Shown: positions 16,836 through 28,336, counted from the first letter of the stretch. The stretch: 64,000 nucleotides of DNA from Aliarcobacter cryaerophilus (GCF_014352935.1 NZ_CP060694.1:682001-746000), one strand, 5' to 3'. Program-made: numbers and translations. Notes: a model not told the origin generated them from the letters alone.

Positions 16836-17614
16836 TTTGAAATAAGATTTTTCATCTCAACTATTGCAGATGATAATCCTGTAAAAACAGATCTTGCAAT
16901 AATACTTTGACCTATATTTAACTCAATAATATCTTTTATTTCACAAATATTTCTTACATTTTGATAATTTAATCCATGACCAGCCGCGACTTTTAAGCCT
17001 AAATTTACAGCATAGCTCGAAGACATTTTGATATTTTCTAAACTATGTTCTAATTTTTCTTTAAGTTTTTCTTTTGGAAGTTCTAACTCTTTAATTGAGT
17101 GTTGAGTAAATCTTAAATTTGTATTTAACATTGCATAGATATTTGCATAAGTTCCTGTGTGAAGCTCTACCCAAGAAGCTCCTAACATATTTGAAAGTTC
17201 TATTGATTTTAAAGTAGGGTCTATAAAAAGTGAAACTTCAATATCATTTGATTTTAATTGTTCTATTGTACGGCTAATTTTTTGAAAATTATTTTCTAAA
17301 TCAAGACCACCCTCAGTTGTTACTTCTGCTCTATTTTCAGGTACTAAAGTTACTCTATATGGTTTTAGATTACAAACAATATCTATAATATCACTATTGA
17401 TAGAACACTCTAAATTAACAGGAAGTGATGATTGTTCTATTATAGCTTTTGCATCTAAATCGTGTATGTGTCTTCTATCCTCTCTTAAATGAATAGTTAT
17501 TTGATCTGCTCCACTTAATTTGCAAATACTAACAGCATCTAGTGGGTTTGGGTCATTTATTTTTCTAGCCTCTCTTAGAGTTGCTATGTGGTCGATATTT
17601 ACACCTAAAAGCAT
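16832..17614 (-). CDS. pdxJ: Pyridoxine 5'-phosphate synthase
   Basis: This 260-residue TIM-barrel enzyme begins LGVNIDHIATLREARK and contains the ITIHLREDRRHI block and KVAAGHGLNYQNV, all characteristic of PdxJ. It closes the pyridoxine ring from 1-deoxyxylulose 5-phosphate and aminoacetone phosphate in the cytoplasm. The stop codon overlaps the pdxA start. The gene lies 24 bases after trpE on the same strand and may share its transcript. Confidence 0.97.
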   Translation of the reverse strand: MLLGVNIDHIATLREARKINDPNPLDAVSICKLSGADQITIHLREDRRHIHDLDAKAIIEQSSLPVNLECSINSDIIDIVCNLKPYRVTLVPENRAEVTTEGGLDLENNFQKISRTIEQLKSNDIEVSLFIDPTLKSIELSNMLGASWVELHTGTYANIYAMLNTNLRFTQHSIKELELPKEKLKEKLEHSLENIKMSSSYAVNLGLKVAAGHGLNYQNVRNICEIKDIIELNIGQSIIARSVFTGLSSAIVEMKNLISK

Positions 17615-17638
17615 AATTACTCCTTTTTTACTTTTTAT

Positions 17639-19051
17639 TTATAATAAATCTTTTAAAGTTGCAATATTTGCTGCTAATTTATTGTGAACTTCTAAATACT
17701 CATCTTCATTTATAGAGTCTGCAACTATTCCAGCTCCTGATTGGAAAATTATTTTATCTTTTGTTAAAAGCGAAGTTCTAATAGTTATTGCACTATCCAT
17801 ATTACCATCAAAACCGAAGTAAGCTATACTTCCAGAGTAAAAATTTCTTTTGATTTTTTCAAAATTTGCTATTAATTCCATAGCTCTTATTTTTGGAGCT
17901 CCAGTCATTGTTCCAGCTGTAAATGTTGCCATAAATAGGTCAAACATATCATATTTTTCATCTAAAACTGCTTCAACATCTGAAACTATATGCATAACAT
18001 GAGAGTATCTCTCTATTCTCATAAGTTCTGTTACTTTTACACTTCCAGCACGTGCAACTCTTCCAACATCATTTCTTCCTAAATCAACAAGCATAAGATG
18101 TTCTGCTCTCTCTTTTTTATCGTTGATTAGTTCGTTTTCCATCTCTAAATCTTTTTCTAAAGTAGAACCTCTTTTTCTTGTTCCTGCTATTGGTCTTAAA
18201 AGTAGGTGACCATCTACTAATCTAATCATAACCTCTGGGCTACTTCCTGCAATACTAAAATCTTCAAATTCTAATAAAAATAGGTATGGACTAGGATTTT
18301 TACTTCTTAATGCTCTATAAAATGATAAGCTATCAACTACTGCTTGTTGAGTAAATCTATTTGAGATTAAAATCTGGAATATATCTCCTGCTCTTATCAT
18401 CTCTTTTGATTTTTCAACTATAGAAAAGAACTCTTCTTTAGTAAAGTTAAATTTTCCATTATCTATCAATTTTGCTTTTTTTAGTGGAGTATAAATATAT
18501 GGCTTTAAAAGCTCTTTTTCTATATTTTCAATCTCATTTTTCAAATCATTCATTGAAGTAAGAATAACTAACTTTGAAGTTTTATGAGAAAATGCCAATA
18601 TTATCTTTGGTCTTATTAAGTCTAAGTCAGGAATATTTAACTCATCTTGTAAAGAGTTCATCGAAGCTTTGAGCCTTGGTTCAAACTCTTTTCCCATATC
18701 ATAACCAACATTTCCAATAAACCCATCAATCAGCCCAATTCCTAGCTCTTTTGATTTCTCTTTATATATATTTTTTTCAAAATTCTTATAATATTTTTTT
18801 AAAAATAATAGAGGATTGTTATCTACTTTTTCTATTGTTCCAATTTCATTTTTAAAAAAACATTCATTGTTTTTATACCAAATTCTCTCTCTTGCTCCAA
18901 TTATTATATATGAAAAATTTCCATCATTACTTGAGCTTATACTACTTTCAAACAAAAAACTAAGCTCTTTTGGATAAAGAGCTTTTGTTTTTTCATAAAT
19001 AGAAACCGGTGTAAATTGATCTAAAAATAGAGTTTTACTATAAAAATTCAT
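17639..19051 (-). CDS. trpE: Anthranilate synthase component I (chorismate-binding enzyme)
   Basis: This 470-residue protein has the chorismate-binding fold with PIAGTRKRG at 287-295, the TrpE-type Ala where PabB enzymes have Lys. Other family blocks are [40 protein letters not shown] and GAGIVADS. A residual LFES near residues 33-36 resembles the tryptophan-binding LLES feedback element. With a glutamine amidotransferase it makes anthranilate for tryptophan. No trpG or other trp gene is nearby. It sits between a SPOR protein gene and pdxJ on the same strand. A role as PabB or isochorismate synthase is less likely. Confidence 0.88.
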   Translation of the reverse strand: MNFYSKTLFLDQFTPVSIYEKTKALYPKELSFLFESSISSSNDGNFSYIIIGARERIWYKNNECFFKNEIGTIEKVDNNPLLFLKKYYKNFEKNIYKEKSKELGIGLIDGFIGNVGYDMGKEFEPRLKASMNSLQDELNIPDLDLIRPKIILAFSHKTSKLVILTSMNDLKNEIENIEKELLKPYIYTPLKKAKLIDNGKFNFTKEEFFSIVEKSKEMIRAGDIFQILISNRFTQQAVVDSLSFYRALRSKNPSPYLFLLEFEDFSIAGSSPEVMIRLVDGHLLLRPIAGTRKRGSTLEKDLEMENELINDKKERAEHLMLVDLGRNDVGRVARAGSVKVTELMRIERYSHVMHIVSDVEAVLDEKYDMFDLFMATFTAGTMTGAPKIRAMELIANFEKIKRNFYSGSIAYFGFDGNMDSAITIRTSLLTKDKIIFQSGAGIVADSINEDEYLEVHNKLAANIATLKDLL

Positions 19052-19060
19052 AAATATCTA

Positions 19061-20065
19061 CTAATAATTTACTATAAAAGTATTTTGAATATTTAACTTA
19101 TTTTTAACAGCTGATACATCATTTGATGCAGCTGCTCTACTACTATAAGGACCAATAAGGAGTTTGTTAAATGTGCTACCTTTTACATCTTCTTGAATAA
19201 CTTTATATTTAAAACCTTGGTTTGTTATATTTTTTAAATAAGATTCACTAGGTCTTTTTGAAAATGCTCCAATTTGAATAAAGTAACCACTACCAGTAGC
19301 TTCTTGATTTGTTGATTTTACGGCAGCATTACCTTCAACTAAATCTCTTATAGATTTTTTTGGTTCAGCTTGTGTTTTTGTAGATGCAGCTGGAGTTGTT
19401 TCAGATGTTTTAGGAGTTTGTTTTTTCTCTTCAATCTTTTTTATAGTTTCATCAAGAGTTTCATTTGGAATAGAGCTATCTGAGAAGTTTTCATTTTGAG
19501 CTAATTTAGCCTCTTCTTTTGTCTCTTTTATCATATCTAGTCTATCATTTGAAGTGTTAATCTGTTGATTTACTACTGGTTCAGTACTATCTTTTTTTGC
19601 CTTATCATCAAGTATTCTTTGGTATCTATCTTCTATATTTCCACTATTTTCAGATAGAGTTTTCATTTCAGAAGAGCTTTGGTTATTTGAAGTAAATGGA
19701 TCTTCTTTTTTAGAATCGCTTGTTAGAAGTCTTATGATAATTATTGTTAGTAAAAAAAGAACTACTAAAACAATACCTAAAATTAGGTATTTTTTCTTAT
19801 TGTCTTCTCCACCTTGTTGTTGATTTAGCATAATATTGTCAAATTCATTACTATCATCATAATTGATATTTTGCTGTAATCTATTCATCTCATTCATATC
19901 ATCATTGTTATCTATACCCTTATAGGCATTATTTAGATTGTTTGTAAGATTTATATTTCCCATAGATATCCTTGTTTCATCAAGTTCACTTAACTTCTTT
20001 TCAAGCTCTTCTTTTTCTTGTTTTAGTTGAACTTTTTTTACAAAATCATCACCAATTATTTGCAT
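19061..20065 (-). CDS. SPOR-domain membrane protein
   Basis: This 334-residue protein has a cytoplasmic N-terminus of about 90 residues including a Lys/Glu coiled coil, one membrane helix at about 93-114, and a long Asn/Ser/Lys/Glu-rich linker. A C-terminal SPOR domain runs from about residue 260 to 334 (GYFIQIGAFSKRPSESYL; KLLIGPYSSRAAA). SPOR domains bind denuded peptidoglycan at division sites. The location after lysS-glyA resembles the C. jejuni order as I remember it. It ends 9 bases before trpE begins. Confidence 0.87.
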   Translation of the reverse strand: MQIIGDDFVKKVQLKQEKEELEKKLSELDETRISMGNINLTNNLNNAYKGIDNNDDMNEMNRLQQNINYDDSNEFDNIMLNQQQGGEDNKKKYLILGIVLVVLFLLTIIIIRLLTSDSKKEDPFTSNNQSSSEMKTLSENSGNIEDRYQRILDDKAKKDSTEPVVNQQINTSNDRLDMIKETKEEAKLAQNENFSDSSIPNETLDETIKKIEEKKQTPKTSETTPAASTKTQAEPKKSIRDLVEGNAAVKSTNQEATGSGYFIQIGAFSKRPSESYLKNITNQGFKYKVIQEDVKGSTFNKLLIGPYSSRAAASNDVSAVKNKLNIQNTFIVNY

Positions 20066-20090
20066 AATAACTCCTTACTTCTAAACTTTA

Positions 20091-21353
20091 TTAATACGTC
20101 GAACTACTGTAAATCACAAACTTACTAGCTAACTCTTCAAGCTCTTTGTTTATTTTTTTGTGTAACTCTTTATCTTCAATATTATCTAATACATCACAAA
20201 TTTTATTTGCAATATATTCAAACTCTTTCTCTTTCATTCCACGTGCAGTTAAAGCTGGGCTTCCTATTCTAATACCACTTGTAACAAATGGGCTTCTTGT
20301 CTCACCTGGAACTGTATTTTTATTTACAGTAATTCCTGCATCACCAAGTGCTGCATCTGCATCTTTTCCTGAGAATGGTTTATTTAAGAATGATACTAAA
20401 ACTAAGTGATTATCTGTTCCACCACTTACTATATCATAACCTCTACTTACTAGAACTTCACCTAATACTTTTGCATTAGCTTTTACTTGTTTTGCATAAT
20501 CTTTCCATTTAGGATCAAGTATCTCTTTAAATGCAACAGCTTTAGCAGCAATTACATGAACAAGTGGTCCACCTTGAAGTCCAGGGAAAATTGCACTATT
20601 AATTTTTTTAGCAATCTCTTCATCATTTGTCATAATCATACCACCTCTTGGACCTCTTAAAGTCTTATGAGTAGTTGTTGTTACAACATGAGCATGAGGG
20701 AATGGAGATTGATGTTCACCAGCAGCAACAAGACCAGCAATATGAGCAATATCAGCAAATAAAATAGCATTTACACTATCAGCTATTTCTCTAAATCTTT
20801 TAAAGTCAATCTCTCTAGCATATGCACTTGCACCACAAACAATGATTTTTGGTTGAACTATTTTTGCAATCTCTTGCACTTTATCATAATTAATTCTTCC
20901 ATCAAGTTCAACACCATAATAAAATGCAGAGTAGTTTTGACCAGAGAATGATGGTTTAGAACCATGAGTTAAATGTCCACCATGAGATAGATCCATACCT
21001 AATATTTTATCACCAGCTTTAAGTAGTGCTGCATATACTGCACCATTTGCTTGAGATCCACTATGAGGTTGAACATTTGCATATTTACAGCCAAATATTT
21101 TACAAGCTCTATCAATTGCAAGTTGTTCTACTTTATCAGCTTGTTCACATCCACCATAATATCTTTTATATGGATAACCTTCTGCATATTTATTTGTAAA
21201 TACACTTCCCATTGCTTGCATAACTGCTGGACTTGTAAAGTTTTCACTTGCAATCATCTCAAGATGATTTGTTTGTCTAGCTAATTCTGCTTCAACTATT
21301 TCAAATACTTCTTTATCAGCTACTTCTAAATTATCGTTTGTTATGTAGTTCAT
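20091..21353 (-). CDS. glyA: Serine hydroxymethyltransferase
   Basis: This 420-residue PLP enzyme interconverts serine and glycine with tetrahydrofolate. Visible motifs are the N-terminal [40 protein letters not shown], and [14 protein letters not shown], which contains the PLP Lys. The start is decided by the ribosome site: GGAGAAAGAG directly precedes the ATG at 21353. A TTG four codons upstream would place that Shine-Dalgarno inside the coding region and is rejected. It follows lysS by 15 bases. Confidence 0.97.
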   Translation of the reverse strand: MNYITNDNLEVADKEVFEIVEAELARQTNHLEMIASENFTSPAVMQAMGSVFTNKYAEGYPYKRYYGGCEQADKVEQLAIDRACKIFGCKYANVQPHSGSQANGAVYAALLKAGDKILGMDLSHGGHLTHGSKPSFSGQNYSAFYYGVELDGRINYDKVQEIAKIVQPKIIVCGASAYAREIDFKRFREIADSVNAILFADIAHIAGLVAAGEHQSPFPHAHVVTTTTHKTLRGPRGGMIMTNDEEIAKKINSAIFPGLQGGPLVHVIAAKAVAFKEILDPKWKDYAKQVKANAKVLGEVLVSRGYDIVSGGTDNHLVLVSFLNKPFSGKDADAALGDAGITVNKNTVPGETRSPFVTSGIRIGSPALTARGMKEKEFEYIANKICDVLDNIEDKELHKKINKELEELASKFVIYSSSTY

Positions 21354-21368
21354 CTCTTTCTCCAATTT

Positions 21369-22895
21369 TTATTTTTTTTCTTCATTTTCATCTAATAATA
21401 GATCAAAATCTTGTTTTACTGGTTTCATTGCAGGAAAAAGTAAAACATCTCTTATAGAGTGTTGATTTGTAAGCATCATTACAAGTCTATCAATTCCTAT
21501 TCCTTGTCCTGCTGTTGGAGCCATACCATATGATAAAGCATTTACAAAATCCTCATCCATCTCATGTGCTTCATCATCACCACTATCTTTTGCTGCCATT
21601 TGTCCTTCAAATCTTTGAAGTTGGTCAATTGGATCATTTAACTCACTAAATGCATTTGCAATTTCACGTCCAGCAATAAATAGTTCAAATCTATCTGTCA
21701 AATGTGGTTTTTCGTCATTTCTTCTAGCAAGAGGTGAAATCTCAACTGGATACTCTGTTATAAATGTAGGATTAATTAATTTAGCTTCAACAAACTCATC
21801 AAAAAGTTCACCTTGAAGTTGTCCTAAATTTAATTTAGGATTTGCTTCAAGTTTATTTGCTCTTAAAAACTCTAAAATTTTCTCTTTATCTTCAACAATA
21901 TCTTTTGGAACACCACCAATTTCGTATAAAGATTGAATAAGAGGTATTTCACTAAAATTTGTAAAATCTACTTCAAATTCTCCATAAGGTAAAGTCGTAG
22001 GAAGATTTAAGTTTTTAAATAGATATTCAAAATACTCTTTTGTAAGAACTATTAAATCTTTATAAGTTTTATATGCCCAATAAAATTCAATAGATGTAAA
22101 CTCAGGATTGTGAGTTGCATCCATTCCTTCATTTCTAAAGTTTCTATTTATTTCGAAAACTGCTTCAAATCCACCAACAATTAATCTTTTTAAATAAAGT
22201 TCTGGGGCAATTCTTAAAAATCTATCAATTCCTAAAGCATTGTGATGAGTAACAAATGGTTTTGCATTTGCTCCACCCGCAATTGGATGCATCATAGGAG
22301 TTTCAACTTCTAAAAACCCTTTATCTTCAAAAAATCTTCGTGTTAAACTTATAACTTTACTTCTTGTATGAAAAGTATCTCTAACACTACTATTCATAAT
22401 TAAATCTAAGTATCTTTGTCTATATCTTAGCTCTTTATCTTGTATTCCATGAAATTTCTCAGGAAGTGGCGAGATAGCTTTTGTAAGAATTGTTAAATTA
22501 TCAACATGAAGCGAAAGCTCACCTTGTCCTGTTACAAATGGGTAACCACTAACTTCAATAATATCTCCAACTTCAATATATTTTTTGAAAATATCATTAT
22601 AAAAATTCTCTTCTAAATTATCTCTAGCAACATAAACTTGAAGCATTCCACTTTCATCTTCAATTTTAAGAAAACTAGCTTTTCCCATAAGTCTAAAAAA
22701 CTTAATTCTCCCAGCTATCGTAAAACTTCTATTCTCATCTCTTTTTGTTTCAAGATTAAAAATATCTTCATTTTTTATTAAATAATCTTGTATACTTAAC
22801 TCTCTTTTTGTCTCATTTGCATACGGATTTATTCCTAAATCCCTTAAATTTTGAGCTTTTTCTATTCTTTGTTGTATATATTTATTTTCAAACAA
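21369..22895 (-). CDS. lysS: Lysyl-tRNA synthetase, class II
   Basis: This 508-residue enzyme has an N-terminal OB-fold anticodon-binding domain ([20 protein letters not shown]) and a class II catalytic core. Motif 2 is [20 protein letters not shown] and motif 3 is [13 protein letters not shown]. It charges tRNA-Lys. It is transcribed with cvpA upstream (11-base gap) and glyA downstream. The length is normal for bacterial LysRS. Confidence 0.98.
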   Translation of the reverse strand: MFENKYIQQRIEKAQNLRDLGINPYANETKRELSIQDYLIKNEDIFNLETKRDENRSFTIAGRIKFFRLMGKASFLKIEDESGMLQVYVARDNLEENFYNDIFKKYIEVGDIIEVSGYPFVTGQGELSLHVDNLTILTKAISPLPEKFHGIQDKELRYRQRYLDLIMNSSVRDTFHTRSKVISLTRRFFEDKGFLEVETPMMHPIAGGANAKPFVTHHNALGIDRFLRIAPELYLKRLIVGGFEAVFEINRNFRNEGMDATHNPEFTSIEFYWAYKTYKDLIVLTKEYFEYLFKNLNLPTTLPYGEFEVDFTNFSEIPLIQSLYEIGGVPKDIVEDKEKILEFLRANKLEANPKLNLGQLQGELFDEFVEAKLINPTFITEYPVEISPLARRNDEKPHLTDRFELFIAGREIANAFSELNDPIDQLQRFEGQMAAKDSGDDEAHEMDEDFVNALSYGMAPTAGQGIGIDRLVMMLTNQHSIRDVLLFPAMKPVKQDFDLLLDENEEKK

Positions 22896-22906
22896 TTTTT
22901 AAATCC

Positions 22907-23596
22907 TTATTCATCTTTATTTCTAATATCTTGCAACTTCTCTTTTGTACTATCAAAATCTTCTTTTAAATTATCAAGTTGCTCTACATTCTCTTTTATA
23001 TCATTTAAAGCGGGTTCTACACTCTGTTTTGTCTCTTCGATACTATTTTGTATTGAAATTGAACTATCTGTTGCATTTTGAATAGTTTTATCAATACTAT
23101 TTACAACTGCTGTTGTATCAAATTTTATTATGTAAGAACCAACACTAAGTAAATGAGGCATCATAAAAGATTTACTAAATTTTTCATCTATTACTTTTTT
23201 AAATGACCCTACTTGATTTAGTGAATAAGCAATAACAGAGAAAATAAGGAAAATTTTTAACATTCCAAATATAAGTCCAAATATTCTATCAACAATTCCT
23301 AAACCACTTGCACTAAATATTTTACTAACAACAACACCAGCACTATAAACAATAAGCCAAACTGCAACTAATGAAACTACAAAACCTATTAGTTTTATTG
23401 TTGATTGATTTTCTATTACAAGAATAGGAGCTAAAAGTCCACCAACTTCTGTTGAAATTCTTGATGCCACAAAAATAGCACCAACAATACCAACTATTCC
23501 GAAAACTTCTTTTATTAAACCTCTAAAAAGTCCTTTTAAACCAAGCAATAGTGTAATAAGTATAATAACTAAATCAAAAACTTCAATATCTTGCAT
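22907..23596 (-). CDS. CvpA-family membrane protein
   Basis: This 229-residue protein has four predicted membrane helices in the first 140 residues, including the CvpA pattern FDLVIILITLLLGLKGLFRG. A polar C-terminal tail of about 80 residues is rich in Asp/Glu/Ser/Lys and may form a coiled coil. CvpA proteins are linked to colicin V production and envelope stress tolerance, but their mechanism is not settled. The gene heads the cvpA-lysS-glyA-SPOR run; AAGGA lies about 12 bases before the ATG. Confidence 0.87.
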   Translation of the reverse strand: MQDIEVFDLVIILITLLLGLKGLFRGLIKEVFGIVGIVGAIFVASRISTEVGGLLAPILVIENQSTIKLIGFVVSLVAVWLIVYSAGVVVSKIFSASGLGIVDRIFGLIFGMLKIFLIFSVIAYSLNQVGSFKKVIDEKFSKSFMMPHLLSVGSYIIKFDTTAVVNSIDKTIQNATDSSISIQNSIEETKQSVEPALNDIKENVEQLDNLKEDFDSTKEKLQDIRNKDE

Positions 23597-23654
23597 AAAA
23601 ACAATCCTTTTTCAATAATCCGTGCATTTTACCCAAAAAAGATAAAATAAAAGT

Positions 23655-25717
23655 TTAATTAAAATTTATATTAATATTTAAACCTTTAAGCTTTTTATTT
23701 TTGTATTCAAACTCTTCATTTTTAAACTCTATTTTAAAATTAAGATTTCTTACAAAAAATTCATGTACGGTAAAAAGTCCTAATCCTACACCAAAAGATT
23801 GATGTTTTGTAGTAAAATATGGTTCACAAATTTTTGTTATAATTTCCTCTTCAATACCATTTGCACTATCTTTTATTGATAAAATTTTATTTGAGAAATT
23901 TATTAAAATATATCTATCTTCTTTATCTTTATTATTAACTAATGCATAAATCGAATTATCAATAATATTTAAAATTGAATCAGAAAAATCAATTTGATTA
24001 CAATTTATAATAAAATCTTCACTATGCTTAAATTTACAAACAATAGAGTTTTTTTCAAATATAGTTTCACAAAATAGTATTACATTGTTTACACTTTCAA
24101 CTAAAGAGTGACTTGAAATTTTTTCATCTTTTCCAAAAAAGTTTGAGAAATTTTCTATTGTTTTTGATAGTTTATTTGTATTAAAAATAATTTTATCACA
24201 AGATATTAAAATATCTTTTGTCTTTAACTCTTTTATCTCCTCTTTTAGCTTCATTCCACTTGCTATTGTGCTAATTACGCTTAAAGGTTGTCTCCAGTGA
24301 TGAGCTATACTATTTAAAGTATTTTCTATAGCATTTATTTTTGATTGTTGAAATAGAATTCTTTGTTCATTTTGCTCTTTTTCAATCTGTAAAATTTCAT
24401 TTGTGACATCAATAAAAGTAACAATAACAGATAAATCAATCTTTGCACTAGAAGTTTTTACACTAAAATGTCTTAGTTCTTCTTTTGAATTTTTTATAGC
24501 AACTTTAAAGTTTTTATCTTGATTTTCGAATATATATTCAACCCAATTTTTACCATTATAATCTTTATTTATAATATAATCATCTTTTTCTAAATCTTCA
24601 AAAGTATAACAAATACAAATATATCTTTTTTAAAATCTTGAAGGTCTTTAACCAAAGGAAAAAATTTTAATAGTTGTTTGTTTGCATCTATTATCTCTTT
24701 TCCATTTGTTATTATCACAATATTTGGTTGTGAGTTTAAAATAATTTTATTTTTACTATTTTGATATTTTATATCTCGTAAATAATATATTAAAATTGCA
24801 GCAAATATTATAATTAATCCTATAACTGTTGCTAAAATAGTTTGAATTTTTATATGTTTTATATTTTCAAGATTTATATTATTTAATTTCATAAAATTTA
24901 CTATATATGCTAAATTATTTCCATTTTCATCAAAAAGTGGATATTTTGATATTAAATAACCATTTTCAACAATAAAATTATCTATATTTATATATTTTTC
25001 AACACCATTTTCTTTTACATAATTATATAAATTTATATCAACATTTCCATTTGCAATATAGTAATCATCTATAAAAAGTTTTGATAAAAGAGGATTTGTT
25101 AAATTTTTTCTAATACTTTTATCTCCTATTACAATAGGTGAGATATTATTTTTTAATAAATCTTCTGTAATTGAATCAAAATGAGTAACAACCTCTAATG
25201 CTCCATAAAAACCGTTATTTTCATCAAAAATAGGAACTCTTGCTTTTATTCCTATATTAAAAAGACCAGCACTAATAGAGGTTGAAATATTTTTTAAAGC
25301 TTCTATTTTTTTCAAATCAGGTCTAAAATTAAGATTACCTCTTATATTTGTCCATGATCTATATACACTATTTAAATTACTATCAAAAATTTGAATCCAT
25401 ATATTTTTATATTTTGAATTTGTCTCTATTAATTTTGCAATTTTTATATAATTTAGTTTTTCAAAATCTCTGTTTTTTAGATGTGTATATAAAGTTTCAT
25501 CTTTTGATAATGATATTGCAATAGCCAAAGATGTGTTTTGCTTATCGTTTATTAGATTTTGTGTTTTTTCAAAAATATTTTTATGTGTAGATTCATATAT
25601 TGAGTTTAGAAGCTGTTTTTGTTTTTTATTTATGTAGTAGTTTGTTAATATTATTACAAAAAAAGTTGAAACAATAAAAGCAATGATAATGAAAAATATA
25701 TTTCTTTTTTTGTTCAA
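23655..25717 (-). pseudogene. Membrane sensor histidine kinase split by a one-base frameshift
   Basis: The N-terminal part (25717-24590) has TM1, a periplasmic dCache-like sensor, a second helix near residue 300 and the beginning of a PAS domain, then stops after QDFKKDIFVFVILLKI. Reading one frame over from a run of six A on the minus strand (plus-strand T run 24626-24631), the protein continues without a stop through RYICICYTFEDLEKDDY. It then passes the His box AHHWRQPLSV and an HATPase domain (NSIYALVNNKDK; GVGLGLFTVHEF) to 23655. One additional A would restore a kinase of about 687 residues. The cause could be a mutation, phase switching or an assembly error. No response regulator gene is adjacent. 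Confidence 0.85.
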
Positions 25718-25814
25718 AACTATTTTCTTCTTCTCTTTTAAATCTAAGTTACAAGGATATAAAATAATTTCTTATTTATAAATTAAACTTCACTTTTATT
25801 TAAACTATTTTAGA

Positions 25815-25820
25815 TAAAAT
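25815..25820 (+). promoter_or_regulatory. Candidate -10 box of ispG, possibly giving a leaderless transcript
   Basis: TAAAAT ends seven bases before the ispG ATG, and the bases between (CCCAAA, plus one) contain no Shine-Dalgarno. Initiation at the usual distance would fall on or next to the start codon. Confidence 0.45.
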
Positions 25821-25826
25821 CCCAAA

Positions 25827-26888
25827 ATGATAAAAAGATACCCAACAAAACAAATATATGTAGGAAATGTTCCTATTGGTGGTGATGCACCAATTAGTGT
25901 TCAGTCAATGACATTTACAAAAACATCAGATGTAGAAGCAACAGTTGAGCAAATAAAAAAACTTCATTTTGCAGGAGCTGATATTGTAAGAGTTGCTGTT
26001 CCTCATCTTGAGGATGCTCAAGCTTTAAAAGAGATAAAAAAACAAGTTGATTTACCAATCGTTGCTGATATTCACTTTCACTATAAGTTAGCTTTAATTG
26101 CAGCTGAAGTGGTTGATTGTATAAGAATCAATCCAGGAAATATTGGAGATAAAAAGAGAGTAGCAGAAGTTGTAAAAGCTTGTCAAGCTAGAAATATTCC
26201 AATACGAATTGGAGTAAACTGTGGAAGTTTAGAAAAAGAGTTTGAAGATAAATATGGACAAACAGCACAAGGTATGGTTGCAAGTGCTGAGTACAATATA
26301 AAATATCTTGAAGATTTGGGTTTTACAGATATAAAAGTATCTTTAAAAGCTAGTGATGTTCAAAGAACAGTCGAAGCTTATAGGATGTTAAGACCTATGA
26401 ATAACTATCCATTTCATTTGGGAGTAACTGAAGCTGGAACACAGTTTCACTCTACAATAAAATCTTCAATTGCACTAGGGAGTTTGCTTCTTGATGGAAT
26501 AGGTGATACATTAAGAGTTTCAATGACAGGAGAGCTTGAAGAAGAGATAAAAGTAGGACGTGCTATTTTAAAAGATTTAGGTATTTCAAAAGAGGGTTTA
26601 AATATTATATCTTGTCCTACTTGTGGAAGAATTGAGGCTGATTTAGTAAGTGCAGTATCAGAGATAGAAAAAAGAACAGCACATATAAAAACTCCTCTTG
26701 ATGTTTCTGTTATGGGATGTGTTGTAAATGCTATTGGAGAAGCAAAAAGTGCTGATGTTGCTATTGCTTTTGGAAAAGGTAGTGGGCTTGTTATGAAAAA
26801 AGGCGAAATAATAGCCAAATTAAGTGGAGATGCTTTAATAAACAAGTTCGTTGAAGAAGTTGAATTTGAAGCAAAAAGAAAAATATAA
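25827..26888 (+). CDS. ispG: 4-hydroxy-3-methylbut-2-enyl diphosphate synthase
   Basis: This 353-residue enzyme has the N-terminal TIM barrel ([19 protein letters not shown]) and a C-terminal iron-sulphur domain. The cluster ligands are C263 and C266 in SCPTCGR and C298 in [13 protein letters not shown]305 is the usual fourth ligand. It carries out the penultimate step of the MEP isoprenoid pathway. No ribosome site is visible before the ATG, and a -10-like box ends seven bases upstream. Its TAA overlaps the dnaB ATG by one base. Confidence 0.97.
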   Translation: MIKRYPTKQIYVGNVPIGGDAPISVQSMTFTKTSDVEATVEQIKKLHFAGADIVRVAVPHLEDAQALKEIKKQVDLPIVADIHFHYKLALIAAEVVDCIRINPGNIGDKKRVAEVVKACQARNIPIRIGVNCGSLEKEFEDKYGQTAQGMVASAEYNIKYLEDLGFTDIKVSLKASDVQRTVEAYRMLRPMNNYPFHLGVTEAGTQFHSTIKSSIALGSLLLDGIGDTLRVSMTGELEEEIKVGRAILKDLGISKEGLNIISCPTCGRIEADLVSAVSEIEKRTAHIKTPLDVSVMGCVVNAIGEAKSADVAIAFGKGSGLVMKKGEIIAKLSGDALINKFVEEVEFEAKRKI

Positions 26889-28336
26889 TGGATAGCATTT
26901 ATAGTATAAATATTGAAAGAGCAGTTTTAAGTTCAATCTTCTTTAACCCTGAAGAGCTTGAAGATGTTTTAGGAGTTTTAAAACCAAAAGATTTTTATCT
27001 TCCTGCCCATAAAGCTATATTTGAGGCAATAGTTAAACTTCATAGTGAAGATATGCCAATTGATGAGGATTTTGTAAGAAATAGGGTAGATAAAAAAGAT
27101 GTAAATGATGGGGTTTTACTTGAAATTTTGAGTGCAAATCCTATTACAAATACAGCCGCTTATGTAAAAGAGATAAAAGATGCTTCTGTAAAAAGAGAGT
27201 TAGCAACACTTGCAACAACTATAAAAAAAGTTGCTATTGAAGATGAAATTAGTGCAAATGAAGCTTTAGATACTATTCAAGGTGAGCTTTACAAAATATC
27301 TACAAATAGTGCTACAAGTGAGCTAAAAGATATGCAAACAGTTACAAGTGATACTTTAGCATATATTGAAAAGATGAAAAAACTAGGAAATAAATACCTT
27401 ATAGGACAAACAACTGGTTTTGAAGCACTTGACAAAAAAACAACTGGTTTTAATGAAGGGGATTTAGTAATAATTGCAGCACGTCCAGCCATGGGTAAAA
27501 CAGCACTTGTTTTAAATATGGCTTTAAAAAATGTAGAACAAAAAAAAGGAGTTATATTCTTTTCGCTTGAAATGCCAGCAGAACAGTTGATGCTAAGAAT
27601 GCTTGCAGCAAAAACATCAATTCCTCTTCAAAATCTAAGAAAAGGTGATATGGATGATAAAGAGTGGTCTATCTTAAGTGCTGCTTTTGATGATTTAAAC
27701 TCAAAAAAACTTTTTGTAGATGATGGTGGAAGTATAAATATTAATCAGCTTCGAGCAAGAGTGAGAAAATTAGCGCAAATTCAAGAAAATAATATTAGTC
27801 TTGTAATTATTGATTATCTTCAACTTATGCAAGGACTTGGAAATAAAGATAGACATCAAGAGGTTTCAGATATCTCTAGAGGTTTGAAAATGCTTGCACG
27901 TGAGCTTAAAATTCCGATTGTTGCACTTTCTCAACTTAATCGTGGACTTGAAAGCAGACCCGATAAAAGACCAATGCTAAGTGATTTAAGAGAATCTGGA
28001 GCAATCGAGCAAGATGCTGATATCATAATGTTTGTTTATAGAGATGATGTTTATAAACAGCGAGATGAAGCAAGAAAAGAGAAAGAGGCTAAAGACAAAG
28101 GTGAAGATTATAAATCTAAATTTATAGATAAGCCAATTGAAGAGGCTGAAATAATTATTGGAAAGCAAAGAAATGGACCAATTGGTACAGTAAAACTAGA
28201 TTTCCATAAAGCCTTGACTAAATTTATTGATAAAGATAATGAACACTATGGGCAAGCCCCAATAGAAGTTGTTTTTGAATCAGTAGCAGATGTACAAAAA
28301 GAGACAAAAATAGATTTCCCTGATGGAGTTTTATAA
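26888..28336 (+). CDS. dnaB: Replicative DNA helicase DnaB
   Basis: This 482-residue hexameric helicase has the N-terminal primase-interacting domain (ERAVLSSIFFNPEELEDV), a linker, and a RecA-like C-terminal domain. Walker A is RPAMGKTAL near residue 200, Walker B is LVIIDYLQLM, and the arginine-finger region is LSDLRESGAIEQDADIIMF. It unwinds DNA ahead of the replication fork. It is coupled to ispG by a one-base overlap and is probably co-transcribed with it. No intein is present. Confidence 0.98.
   Translation: MDSIYSINIERAVLSSIFFNPEELEDVLGVLKPKDFYLPAHKAIFEAIVKLHSEDMPIDEDFVRNRVDKKDVNDGVLLEILSANPITNTAAYVKEIKDASVKRELATLATTIKKVAIEDEISANEALDTIQGELYKISTNSATSELKDMQTVTSDTLAYIEKMKKLGNKYLIGQTTGFEALDKKTTGFNEGDLVIIAARPAMGKTALVLNMALKNVEQKKGVIFFSLEMPAEQLMLRMLAAKTSIPLQNLRKGDMDDKEWSILSAAFDDLNSKKLFVDDGGSININQLRARVRKLAQIQENNISLVIIDYLQLMQGLGNKDRHQEVSDISRGLKMLARELKIPIVALSQLNRGLESRPDKRPMLSDLRESGAIEQDADIIMFVYRDDVYKQRDEARKEKEAKDKGEDYKSKFIDKPIEEAEIIIGKQRNGPIGTVKLDFHKALTKFIDKDNEHYGQAPIEVVFESVADVQKETKIDFPDGVL

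Noticed and set aside
17639-19051. Assignment of the chorismate-binding enzyme as PabB
   Set aside because: The diagnostic residue is Ala (PIAGTRKRG) as in TrpE, not the Lys of PabB.
21354-21365. TTG at 21365 as the glyA start
   Set aside because: It would put the evident ribosome site GGAGAAAGAG inside the gene; the ATG at 21353 is correctly spaced from it.
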